A stretch of DNA of 64,000 bases from Roseitalea porphyridii (GTDB lineage Bacteria; Pseudomonadota; Alphaproteobacteria; Rhizobiales; Rhizobiaceae). Position 1 is the stretch's first letter; every line of letters starts with the position of its first letter. Below, piece after piece: positions 19,488 to 28,185 of the stretch. The stretch spans positions 1 through 64,000 of the forward strand of contig NZ_CP036532.1 in the NCBI RefSeq assembly GCF_004331955.1, in the 5' to 3' direction. The notes beneath the pieces were generated by a model. That model did no database searches, was not told the origin of the DNA, and saw only the letters and a program-made list of their open reading frames with translations. The translations under genes were made by a program, and so were the position numbers.

Positions 19488-21147
19488 CCCGCGCAGGAAC
19501 GTCCGCGACGTCTATCCGCCGACCGGGCCGGAGATCTCGGCGAGAAGCTGGCTGACCGAGGCGCCGATGCGGATGCTGATGAACAATCTGCATCCCGACG
19601 TCGCCGAGAACCCGCACGAACTGGTCGTCTATGGCGGCATCGGCAGGGCGGCGCGCACATGGGACGATTTCGACCGGATCGTCGCCGCGCTCAAGGGTCT
19701 CGATGACGACCAGACGCTGCTGGTCCAGTCCGGCAAGCCGGTCGGCATCTTCCGCACCCATGCCGACGCGCCGCGCGTTCTGATCGCCAATTCGAACCTG
19801 GTGCCGCACTGGGCCAACTGGGACCATTTCTCCGAGCTCGATCGCAAGGGGCTGATGATGTACGGCCAGATGACGGCCGGCTCATGGATCTATATCGGCA
19901 CCCAGGGCATCGTGCAGGGCACCTACGAGACGTTCGCCGAGGCGGGCCGCCAGCATTATGGCGGCGATCTCAAGGGCAAATGGATCCTGACGGCGGGCCT
20001 TGGCGGCATGGGCGGCGCGCAGCCGCTCGCCGCCGTGTTCGCCGGCGCCTGCTGCCTTGCCGTCGAGTGCGATCCGGCGCGCATCGATTTCCGCCTGCGC
20101 ACGCAATATCTCGACGAGAAGGCCGACACGCTCGATGACGCACTGGCGATGATCGAGCGCTGGACGAAGGCCGGCGAAGCGAAGTCGGTCGGCCTCGTCG
20201 GCAACGCCGCCGACATCTTCCCCGAACTGGTGCGGCGCGGTGTCCACCCCGACATCGTCACCGACCAGACCTCGGCGCACGATCCGGTGCACGGCTACCT
20301 GCCGCAGGGCTGGTCCGTCGCCGAATGGCGGGACAGGCAGGAAAGCGATCCCAAGGCGGTCGAGGCGGCCGCGCGCGCCTCGATGAAGGTGCACGTTGCC
20401 GCCATGGTCGACTTCTGGAACGCCGGCGTGCCGACGCTCGACTATGGCAACAACATCCGCCAGGTGGCCAAGGAGGAAGGACTCGAGAATGCCTTCGCCT
20501 TTCCGGGGTTCGTGCCCGCTTACATAAGGCCGCTGTTCTGCCGGGGCATCGGCCCGTTCCGCTGGTGCGCGCTGTCCGGCGATCCCGAGGACATCTACAG
20601 GACCGATGCGGCGATGAAGGAACTGTTTCCCGACAACGCCCATCTGCATCAATGGCTCGACATGGCGCGCGAGCGGATCGCCTTTCAGGGTCTGCCGGCG
20701 CGCATCTGCTGGATCGGGCTTGGCGACCGGCACCGGGCCGGCCTGAAGTTCAACCAGATGGTCGCCAGCGGCGAGTTGAAGGCGCCGGTGGTGATCGGCC
20801 GCGACCACCTCGATTCGGGCTCGGTCGCCTCGCCCAACCGCGAGACCGAGGCGATGAAGGATGGCTCGGACGCGGTCTCGGACTGGCCGCTTCTCAACGC
20901 GCTGCTCAACACCGCCTCGGGCGCGACCTGGGTGTCGCTGCACCATGGCGGCGGCGTCGGGATGGGCTTTTCCCAGCATGCCGGCATGGTGATCGTCGCC
21001 GACGGCACCGAGGACGCCGCCCGCCGGCTCGAACGCGTCCTGTGGAACGATCCGGCGACGGGGGTCATGCGCCATGCCGATGCCGGCTATGAGGACGCGC
21101 TCGAATGCGCCCGCGAGCATGAACTCGAGCTGCCGGCGATCCTGTGA
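19480..21147 (+). CDS. hutU: Urocanate hydratase
   Basis: Converts urocanate to imidazolone propionate using tightly bound NAD+. The 555-residue length is standard. Recognised by [38 protein letters not shown], the NAD-binding loop [15 protein letters not shown] and [22 protein letters not shown] precedes ATG 19480. It overlaps hutH by 8 bases and hutC by 4 bases. Confidence 0.96.
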   Translation: MADPRRNVRDVYPPTGPEISARSWLTEAPMRMLMNNLHPDVAENPHELVVYGGIGRAARTWDDFDRIVAALKGLDDDQTLLVQSGKPVGIFRTHADAPRVLIANSNLVPHWANWDHFSELDRKGLMMYGQMTAGSWIYIGTQGIVQGTYETFAEAGRQHYGGDLKGKWILTAGLGGMGGAQPLAAVFAGACCLAVECDPARIDFRLRTQYLDEKADTLDDALAMIERWTKAGEAKSVGLVGNAADIFPELVRRGVHPDIVTDQTSAHDPVHGYLPQGWSVAEWRDRQESDPKAVEAAARASMKVHVAAMVDFWNAGVPTLDYGNNIRQVAKEEGLENAFAFPGFVPAYIRPLFCRGIGPFRWCALSGDPEDIYRTDAAMKELFPDNAHLHQWLDMARERIAFQGLPARICWIGLGDRHRAGLKFNQMVASGELKAPVVIGRDHLDSGSVASPNRETEAMKDGSDAVSDWPLLNALLNTASGATWVSLHHGGGVGMGFSQHAGMVIVADGTEDAARRLERVLWNDPATGVMRHADAGYEDALECAREHELELPAIL

Positions 21148-21881
21148 CGGCCATGCACGCGCCGATTGCCGCCGCACCGCTCTACGAAACCGTCAAGCGG
21201 CACGTCACCGACGGCATCGCGACGGGCCGCTACGCGCCCGGCGCGAAGCTGCCATCGGAAAGCGCACTGGTCTCGCAACTCTCCGTCTCTCGCATGACCG
21301 TCAACCGGGCGCTGCGCGAACTGAGCCGCGACGGCATCATCACGCGCGTCCAGGGCGTCGGATCGTTCGTCGCCACGACCGCGCCGAATACGTCGCTGTC
21401 CGAGGTCCGCGATATCCGCGACATCATCGCCGAGCGCGGCGGCACCCATCGCTGCCGCGTGCTCGACGCGCGCCGCACCCGTCTTGACGCCGCGCTCGCG
21501 CCCCTGTTCGAGGCCGCGCCGGGGCTGGAGGTCTTTCACCTGTCGGTCCTGCACTGCGAGAACGACAGGCCGCTGCAGATCGAACGGCGCCATGTGCGCG
21601 CCGATTTCGCACCCGACCTGCTCGACCGTGACCTGCACGCCATGCCGCTGACGCCGTACCTGCAGGCGCTGGCGCCGATCTCCGAACTGGAACATGTCGT
21701 CGAGGCGGCGTCCCCCGACGGCGATGAACGGCGTATGCTCGAACTCGGCGATTGCGAGCCCGTACTGCGCATCCGCCGGCGCACATGGGTCGGCGACCGG
21801 GTCGTCACGCTGAGCCTTTTCTCGCATCCCGGATCCCGCTACCGCGCGACCATCCGCCTGCGCCCGTCCGACACCGCCTGA
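21144..21881 (+). CDS. hutC: HutC, histidine-utilisation repressor (GntR/UTRA)
   Basis: A 245-residue GntR-family repressor: DNA-binding domain about residues 12-80 ([20 protein letters not shown]) and a UTRA ligand domain, which in HutC proteins senses urocanate. Start given as GTG 21144, overlapping the hutU stop as GTGA; ATG 21153 is an in-frame alternative. Last gene of the hut arm. Its probable site is the TGTATATACA palindrome between hutF and hutI, so it would control both arms. Confidence 0.9.
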   Translation: MTAMHAPIAAAPLYETVKRHVTDGIATGRYAPGAKLPSESALVSQLSVSRMTVNRALRELSRDGIITRVQGVGSFVATTAPNTSLSEVRDIRDIIAERGGTHRCRVLDARRTRLDAALAPLFEAAPGLEVFHLSVLHCENDRPLQIERRHVRADFAPDLLDRDLHAMPLTPYLQALAPISELEHVVEAASPDGDERRMLELGDCEPVLRIRRRTWVGDRVVTLSLFSHPGSRYRATIRLRPSDTA

Positions 21882-21942
21882 CGCGCCTGCGCGAGGTCTT
21901 GGTCCGGCAACGGGACGCACGGAAGAGCCGGCGGCCGGCCAG

Positions 21943-23028
21943 TCACGCGGCGGGAGCGATCAGCGCGCGCTCGTTCGCACTGGCATGGTCGCGGTCCCAG
22001 CCATCGAGCGGCCGCGCCATGACGCGCCGGAACAGCGGCGGCACGAACGCGCACAGCGACATCACGAAGTAGCCATGCGGAAGGCTGGGCGCGTCGGGCA
22101 GGGGCTTCAGGCCCCAATAGGGCTGGAGCGGAGCAATGTGGTGATGGGAATGGCGCGGCAGGTTGAACAGGATCCAGCTCGAGATACGCCGGTTCGAGTT
22201 CCACGAATGGCGCGGCTCGACCGTCGTTCCCGGCACCCGGACGATGCCGTAATGCTCGATATAGTTGATCACCTCCAGATAGGTCTTGCCGACGAGCGCG
22301 GCGCCCAGATAGATCGCGACGCCGCGCCAGCCGGCGGCCGCCGCGAACAGGCCGAGCCAGACGGCAGACATGGCAAGTCCCGTCAGCAGCCGGTTCGACG
22401 GGTCGAGCGCGGGCTTGCCCTTGCGGGCCAGGAGCTTCGTCTCGATGGTCCACGCGGAAAGGTTGCCGACCGTCAGCATCCGCCAGAGGAACCGCCAGAA
22501 ACCCATACCGCGCGGCGCCGTCGCCGGGTCGGCCGGCGTGCCGACATGGCGATGGTGGTTGTGGATGTGCTCGACGACGAAGCCCGGGTCGAGCGCGAAC
22601 GACAGCAGCCACCGGCCGGTCAGGATCGACGCACGGTCGCGGCGGTGGATCAGTTCGTGGCCGATGTTGATGCCGGCAACCCCGTAATAGAAGCCGAGGC
22701 TGAAGATCATGCCGAACATCTGCACCGCGTCCGTGCGGGCGCGCGCCGCATTGATCGTCTCGCCCAGAAATCGCCAGTCGCTGAGATAGTAGGCGGCCAG
22801 CCCCGTCGCGATCGCCAGGACCGGCAGATGCAGCATCGGCAGGACGAAGGCGATCCGCTCGGGCACGCCTTCGGGACTCGAGCGGTCGTCTGGCACGCTC
22901 TCCTCCACCAGCGTCGCCAGGATCACCACGATGATCAGCGATGCGGACAGCCAGTGACCGCCGACAAGGAAACCGGACAGGTAGATGAGCCCAAGAACGG
23001 GCAGCAGCGCAAACCGGATCAGATACAT
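21943..23028 (-). CDS. AlkB-like membrane di-iron monooxygenase (alkane 1-monooxygenase family)
   Basis: Integral membrane protein of 361 residues with about six helices and the full set of histidine motifs of the AlkB/XylM group: HELIH (124-128), EHIHNHH (153-159), IEHYG (HYG motif near 259) and LPRHSHHH (290-297). These bind two irons and hydroxylate terminal carbons using electrons from rubredoxin. The second motif has Asn-His where AlkB usually has Gly-His. No rubredoxin or rubredoxin reductase gene is nearby, so the electron donor is elsewhere. It converges on hutC and is divergent from the Liv-type transporter; nothing recognisable was seen in the 238 bases between 23029 and 23266. Confidence 0.85.
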   Translation of the reverse strand: MYLIRFALLPVLGLIYLSGFLVGGHWLSASLIIVVILATLVEESVPDDRSSPEGVPERIAFVLPMLHLPVLAIATGLAAYYLSDWRFLGETINAARARTDAVQMFGMIFSLGFYYGVAGINIGHELIHRRDRASILTGRWLLSFALDPGFVVEHIHNHHRHVGTPADPATAPRGMGFWRFLWRMLTVGNLSAWTIETKLLARKGKPALDPSNRLLTGLAMSAVWLGLFAAAAGWRGVAIYLGAALVGKTYLEVINYIEHYGIVRVPGTTVEPRHSWNSNRRISSWILFNLPRHSHHHIAPLQPYWGLKPLPDAPSLPHGYFVMSLCAFVPPLFRRVMARPLDGWDRDHASANERALIAPAA

Positions 23029-23266
23029 GGGGCGATCGCCGGGATTGCTCGGAACAGGTCGTAAGCGTCATTTTGCCGTCCGGCACGGCGGCGATCAAGA
23101 TGGAAGCACCGGCGCGCGCGGACGTGACCGGTTCATGTTGCAGCGCCCGGCTCGGCGTGCCAAGAACGAAGCTGCCGGTGAGCCGAAACGGAGGTCGCCA
23201 CCGGGTTTGGGAAGGCCCCGGGCGGGAGGAGAACGCCATCGGGCCGGGCTGGGAGGAACCGCGCGC

Positions 23267-24028
23267 ATGCTCGATGTGCGGGACGTGCATCTTTCGTTCG
23301 GCGGCATCAAGGCGCTGCAGGGCATCAGCTTTTCGGCCCGCGCCGGCGAGATCACCGGCGTGATCGGACCCAACGGGGCCGGCAAGACGAGCCTGTTCAA
23401 CGCGATCTCGGGTTTCTACCGCCCCGACCGGGGTCAGGTCTTCTTCGGCGAGCGCGACATCACCGCCCTGTCGCCGGACAAGCGCGCCGAACTCGGCATC
23501 GCCCGGACCTTCCAGAACATCGCCCTTTTTCGCGGCATGACCGTTCTCGACAACATCAAGCTCGGCGCCCACACCCGCTCGCGGACCGGCCTCTGGTCGG
23601 CGTTGCGCTATTTCGGCCCCGCACAGCGCGAGGAACTGACGCTGCGCCGCGAGATCGAGGAAAGGGTCATCGACTTCCTCGAGATCGACCATATCCGCAA
23701 GTACCCGATCACCATGCTGCCCTACGGCCTGCAGAAGCGGGTGGAACTTGGCCGCGCGCTGGCCATGCAGCCGCAGCTTCTGCTGCTCGACGAACCGGTG
23801 GCGGGCATGAACCGGGAGGAGACCGCCGACATGGCACGGTTCATCCTCGACGTGCAGGAGCAGTTCGGCACCACCATCCTGCTCGTCGAGCACGACATGC
23901 ACATGGTCATGGACATCTGCTCGCACATCGTGGTGCTCAATTTCGGCCGGCAGATCGCCGAGGGCACGCCGGCCGAGGTGTCGGCGGACAACGATGTGAT
24001 CGAAGCCTATCTGGGCGCGGCGGCGTAG
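23267..24028 (+). CDS. Branched-chain-type ABC transporter ATPase, LivG type
   Basis: A 253-residue ATPase of a Liv/HAAT importer. Walker A GPNGAGKTS, the LivG hallmark GIARTFQNIALFRGMTVLDN, degenerate signature MLPYGLQKRVELGRAL and Walker B LLLLDEPVAGMN, then LVEHDMHMV. GGAGG lies about 10 bases before ATG 23267. First of a tight set (G-H-M-K-F) that ends in an acyl-CoA synthetase, suggesting the imported compound is a carboxylic acid activated to a CoA ester, not necessarily an amino acid. Confidence 0.92.
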   Translation: MLDVRDVHLSFGGIKALQGISFSARAGEITGVIGPNGAGKTSLFNAISGFYRPDRGQVFFGERDITALSPDKRAELGIARTFQNIALFRGMTVLDNIKLGAHTRSRTGLWSALRYFGPAQREELTLRREIEERVIDFLEIDHIRKYPITMLPYGLQKRVELGRALAMQPQLLLLDEPVAGMNREETADMARFILDVQEQFGTTILLVEHDMHMVMDICSHIVVLNFGRQIAEGTPAEVSADNDVIEAYLGAAA

Positions 24029-24036
24029 GAATCGCG

Positions 24037-25041
24037 ATGGGAGAGTTCATCCAGTTCACGCTGAACGGGCTGATGGCCGGCGCGATCTACGCGCTGATCG
24101 CGGTCGGCATCGTCTCGGTGTTCAAGGCCACCAAGGTCGTCAATTTCGCCCACGGCTACATCATCATGTTCGGCGCCTATTTCTACTTCACCTTCTCGGT
24201 GATCGTGCCGGGCGCCGAGTGGGCGCCCTCCTGGTTGCAAAGCTGGGAGCCGGCATGGATGGTCGCCATGCGCGCCGACCTTCCCATGTTCTCGCCGATG
24301 GGCGCCGTCCTCGACTGGCTGTCCAACCTGCCGCGCATCCTGTTCGGGCTGGCCGGCGCGGTGATCTGCAACGCGCTTCTGGGGCTTGCGATCGAACGGG
24401 CCCTGATGCGACCGCTGATCGGACAGTCCACCTTCGCGATGATCATGATCACGGTCGGGCTGATCTCGGTCCTGTCGGGCACCAAGGGACTGATCTGGAC
24501 CGCCGACGCCGAGTTCGTCCCGCACATCGCGCCCAACACGCCGATCCGCTTCACCGTGTTCGACACGCCGGTTTTCCTGTTCGGCGCCGATCTCGTCAAC
24601 GTCGCCATCGCGCTGATCCTGTTCGGCGCGATCGTCGTGATGGTTCGCTACACCAGGGGCGGCGTCGCCATCCGCGCCACCGCCGAGGACCAGTCGACGG
24701 CCTATTCGATGGGCATCTCCGTGCCGCGCGTGTTCTCGCGCGCCTGGGTGCTGGCGGCCACGACCGGCGCGATCGCCGGGGCGATCCTGGCGACGCGCAA
24801 CGGCGTGTCGCCCTCGCTCGGCCTGTTCGGCTTCTCGGTGCTGGCCATCGTCCTGATGGGCGGGCTCGACAGCTATGTGGGCGTGTTCATCGCCGCACTC
24901 GCGGTCGGCTTCCTCGAGGCGATGGCGCAATGGCAGTTCGGCGGCGAGTTCGCCGAGGTCGTCCCCTACATCGCCGTGCTGATCGTCATCCTGATCCGGC
25001 CGCACGGCCTGTTCGGCCAGAAGGAGGTCGAACGGATATGA
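24037..25041 (+). CDS. Branched-chain-type ABC permease, LivH type
   Basis: Permease of 334 residues with about eight membrane helices; starts with the typical FIQFTLNGLMAGAIYALIAV and has VNFAHGYIIMFGAY. Follows the LivG-type gene by 8 bases, with AGGA before ATG 24037, and overlaps the LivM-type gene by ATGA. Confidence 0.93.
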   Translation: MGEFIQFTLNGLMAGAIYALIAVGIVSVFKATKVVNFAHGYIIMFGAYFYFTFSVIVPGAEWAPSWLQSWEPAWMVAMRADLPMFSPMGAVLDWLSNLPRILFGLAGAVICNALLGLAIERALMRPLIGQSTFAMIMITVGLISVLSGTKGLIWTADAEFVPHIAPNTPIRFTVFDTPVFLFGADLVNVAIALILFGAIVVMVRYTRGGVAIRATAEDQSTAYSMGISVPRVFSRAWVLAATTGAIAGAILATRNGVSPSLGLFGFSVLAIVLMGGLDSYVGVFIAALAVGFLEAMAQWQFGGEFAEVVPYIAVLIVILIRPHGLFGQKEVERI

Positions 25042-26111
25042 TCACCGGCAATCTGAAGGCCAGCTACGCCGCCGACGAGCGCGTTCTCGACAATGGCTAC
25101 AAGCAGGGGTTCGTCCTGGCGGCGGCGGCCCTTTGCGCGCTGATGCCGTTCATCGCCAACGACTACATCATCCTCGTCGCATCGCAGATGGGCATCATGC
25201 TGATCGCCGTGGTCGGCGTGAACGTGGTGATCGGCTATACCGGCCTTCTGTCGCTCGGCCACGCCGCCTTCATGGCGATCGGCGCCTATTCGGTGCCGAT
25301 CCTGCACCGGGCCATGGCGGCGGCAGGCCTTCCCGACGCGATCATGCCGTTCATCGCCATCCCCGGCGCGATCGCGCTGTCCGCGCTCGTCGGCATCGTC
25401 GTCGGCCTGCCCTCGCTGCGCGTCAAGGGGCTCTACCTCGCCGTCGCGACGCTGAGCGCCAACTTCATCATCATCTTCCTGATCGAACTGGAGGCGCTGG
25501 CGCCGTGGACCGGCGGGCTGGTCGGCCTCAACACGCCCGACGCCAACCTGCTCGGCTGGGAACTGGACACCCAGCGCGAGATGTTCGCGCTGATCGCCGC
25601 GCTCGCCTTCGTGACGATCCTCGCCGTCCAGAACCTGTTCCGCACCCGGGTCGGCCGCGCCTTCATCGCCATCCGCGAGCGCGACTATTCGGCCGAGATC
25701 CTCGGCATCTCGCTGCTGCGCTACAAGCTGATGAGCTTTGCCATTTCGGCGGCGTGCTGCGGCCTCGCCGGCGCGCTGTTCGCCTATTTCTACGCGCGCA
25801 TCCTGCCCGAGCAGTTCGAGCTGGCGCTCTCGCTGCAGCTCGTCGCCGCGCTGATCGTCGGCGGCATGGGCCGCACCATGGGCCCGGTGTTCGGGGTCAT
25901 CATCATCGTCATGGTGCCGGAGATCCTCAAGTTCACCTTCGGCGCGATCGCCGGCGGCGCCGCCGAGGTCGCCCAGTTGCGCGCGCCGATCCAGGAGATC
26001 ATCTTCGGGCTCCTGATCATCTTTTTCTTGCTCTTTGAGCCGATGGGCATCAACCATCTGGTCGATCGCGGCCTTCGAGCGCTCAATCGCTGGCCGTTCG
26101 CCCGCGGATAG
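25038..26111 (+). CDS. Branched-chain-type ABC permease, LivM type
   Basis: Second channel subunit, 357 residues with about nine helices. The family segment YTGLLSLGHAAFMAIGAY and the motif FIAIRERDYSAEILGI are clear. Start at ATG 25038, overlapping livH as ATGA, with AAGGAGG about 11 bases upstream. Works with the LivH-type protein. Confidence 0.93.
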   Translation: MITGNLKASYAADERVLDNGYKQGFVLAAAALCALMPFIANDYIILVASQMGIMLIAVVGVNVVIGYTGLLSLGHAAFMAIGAYSVPILHRAMAAAGLPDAIMPFIAIPGAIALSALVGIVVGLPSLRVKGLYLAVATLSANFIIIFLIELEALAPWTGGLVGLNTPDANLLGWELDTQREMFALIAALAFVTILAVQNLFRTRVGRAFIAIRERDYSAEILGISLLRYKLMSFAISAACCGLAGALFAYFYARILPEQFELALSLQLVAALIVGGMGRTMGPVFGVIIIVMVPEILKFTFGAIAGGAAEVAQLRAPIQEIIFGLLIIFFLLFEPMGINHLVDRGLRALNRWPFARG

Positions 26112-26144
26112 GCCATATTATCGCGTCTTTGGGAGGAGACAGAC

Positions 26145-27353
26145 ATGAACCAGACCCGCCGCACATTCCTTGCAACCGGTGCCGCCGCGACCGCCGCGCT
26201 CGGCATGCCCGCCATCCTCCGCGCCCAGCCGTCCGAGTACGTCATCGGCGCGTCGCTGCCGCTGACCGGGCCTTTCGCCACCGCCGGCCAGCTCGTCGCG
26301 CCGGTGTTCACCATGGCCCGCCAGCTCATCAACGACGAGGGCGGTATCGCCGGCACCCCGATCCGCTTCGTGACCGAGGATTCGGGCTACATCCCGCAGA
26401 ACGCGCTCGCCAACTACCAGCGTGCGCTCGCCACCGAGGGTGACGCGCTGGTCGCCTATTTCGGCGATTCGACAGGCTTCATGAAGCTCGTCGCGCCCGA
26501 ATTGACCGGCGATCAGGCGCGGCTGATGGGCTCGACCTCGTTCGCCTCCGAACTCGCCAACCCGGCGACCAACCCCTACCAGTACCTGGCCGGCCCGACC
26601 TACCAGGACCAGTTCGACATCCTGCTCCAGAACATCAAGGACCAGGGCGGCTCGTCGGTCGCCTTCATCTTCTCCAACACCGAGTTCGGCCGCGATCCGA
26701 TCGAGCACGGCAAGATGCGGGCCGAGGAACTCGGCATCGAGGTCGTGCTCGAGGAGACCACCAAGGCGCAGGGCGCCGACATTCCGACCCACGTGACCAA
26801 GCTCGCCCAGTCCGGCGCCGAATACGCGATCCTTCAGGGCTACGTGACCGGCGTCTGGCCGCAGCTGATCGGCGGCGCGCGCCAGTTCGGTCTGCCGACC
26901 CAGTTCATGGGCACGTTCTGGGGCATGGAGAAGCTGATCGCCGACCGCGTCACCGAAGAAGCCGGACCGTTCCTTGACGGCTATCAGGGCGTCATGCCCT
27001 ACCGCTACTTCTACGATCGCGAGGACGCGCCGCGCTACCAGACGTTCGCGGCGATGGCGTCGGAGATGTTCGCCGGCACCCCGCTCGAGAACTACATGTC
27101 CACCTGGGCGCTGCAGACGATGTGCGCGCTCGACATCGCCATCAAGGCGCTGCGCGATACCGCCGAGGCGGGCCAGGAACTGACCGCCGACAATCTCTCG
27201 GCGGCCCTGTCCGGCATCTCCGACTGGGACACGGGCGGCTTCTTCGGCGGGCCGGTCACCATGGAGAACAACAAGATCGGAACCGGCCGCGTCTATCAGT
27301 ATTCGGCGGAATCGCGGCTGTTCACGCCGACCTCGGACTGGTTCACCGTCTGA
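26145..27353 (+). CDS. Periplasmic substrate-binding protein of Liv-type importer (Tat signal)
   Basis: A 402-residue type I periplasmic binding protein (YVIGASLPLTGPFATAGQ at the start of the mature part). The N-terminus TRRTFLATG followed by an alanine-rich stretch and a cleavage site near LRAQP is a twin-arginine signal, so export may go through the Tat system after folding. GGAGG precedes ATG 26145. Ligand unknown; with an acyl-CoA synthetase in the operon, an aromatic or aliphatic acid is as likely as an amino acid. Confidence 0.9.
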   Translation: MNQTRRTFLATGAAATAALGMPAILRAQPSEYVIGASLPLTGPFATAGQLVAPVFTMARQLINDEGGIAGTPIRFVTEDSGYIPQNALANYQRALATEGDALVAYFGDSTGFMKLVAPELTGDQARLMGSTSFASELANPATNPYQYLAGPTYQDQFDILLQNIKDQGGSSVAFIFSNTEFGRDPIEHGKMRAEELGIEVVLEETTKAQGADIPTHVTKLAQSGAEYAILQGYVTGVWPQLIGGARQFGLPTQFMGTFWGMEKLIADRVTEEAGPFLDGYQGVMPYRYFYDREDAPRYQTFAAMASEMFAGTPLENYMSTWALQTMCALDIAIKALRDTAEAGQELTADNLSAALSGISDWDTGGFFGGPVTMENNKIGTGRVYQYSAESRLFTPTSDWFTV

Positions 27354-27361
27354 TCCAGGGC

Positions 27362-27379
27362 AGGGGGCTTCGGCCCCCT
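27362..27379 (+). terminator. TTCG-loop hairpin after binding-protein gene
   Basis: Perfect 7-base stem (AGGGGGC and GCCCCCT) closed by a TTCG tetraloop, 8 bases after the binding-protein stop. No T-run follows, and the LivF-type gene starts 11 bases later, so it probably protects the upstream mRNA or causes partial termination. Confidence 0.6.
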
Positions 27380-27390
27380 TCCGTCTCGCC

Positions 27391-28185
27391 ATGCTGACGA
27401 TCGAGAACATTGAGGTGACCTATCACCACACGCTGCAGGCGCTGCGGGGCCTTTCGCTCGAGGTGCCGGACGGCCGCATCGTCACGCTGCTGGGCACCAA
27501 CGGGGCGGGAAAGACCACGACGCTGAAGGCGGCCTCCAACCTTCTGGGTCTGGAGAACGGCCAGATCGGCGACGGGCGCATCGTTTTCGACGGCAAGTCG
27601 ACCGCGGGGATCGCACCCGACATCCTGGTCCGGCGCGGCATGGTGCACATTCGCGAGGGCCGGCACATCTTCACCGAAATGAGCGTGCACGACAATCTCG
27701 TCGCCGCCTCCTACGCCCTGAAGGGCTCGGGCCGGAAGGCCGATTACGACAAGGTCTACGCCTTCTTTCCGCGCCTCAAGGAGCGGCGCGACCAGATTGC
27801 CGGCTACCTGTCCGGCGGCGAACAGCAGATGCTCGCCTTCGGCCGGGCGATGATCGCACAGCCGCGGCTGATCCTGATGGACGAGCCTTCGCTGGGACTG
27901 GCTCCGAAGATCGTCGAGGAGATCTTCGCGACCATTCGCCGGCTCAACAGCGAGGACGGCGCCTCAATCCTGCTCGTCGAGCAGAATGCCGCCATCGCCT
28001 TTTCGGTCGCCGACTATGGCTACATCATGGAAAGCGGCCAGATCGTGCTCGAAGGGCCTGTCGAAAAGCTGAAGGACGATCCCGACATCCGCAGCTTCTA
28101 TCTCGGCGTCGGCGAGCAGGGCGCGGAGCGGCAGAGTTTCCGCAATGTCAAACACTACAAGCGGCGCAAGCGATGGCTGAGCTGA
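27391..28185 (+). CDS. Branched-chain-type ABC transporter ATPase, LivF type
   Basis: Second ATPase, 264 residues: Walker A GTNGAGKTT, signature YLSGGEQQMLAFGRA, Walker B LILMDEPSLGLAP, LVEQNAAIAF. The basic tail FRNVKHYKRRKRWLS is longer than in standard LivF and is a feature of the subgroup found beside acyl-CoA synthetase genes. Its last 13 bases overlap the synthetase start. Confidence 0.92.
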   Translation: MLTIENIEVTYHHTLQALRGLSLEVPDGRIVTLLGTNGAGKTTTLKAASNLLGLENGQIGDGRIVFDGKSTAGIAPDILVRRGMVHIREGRHIFTEMSVHDNLVAASYALKGSGRKADYDKVYAFFPRLKERRDQIAGYLSGGEQQMLAFGRAMIAQPRLILMDEPSLGLAPKIVEEIFATIRRLNSEDGASILLVEQNAAIAFSVADYGYIMESGQIVLEGPVEKLKDDPDIRSFYLGVGEQGAERQSFRNVKHYKRRKRWLS

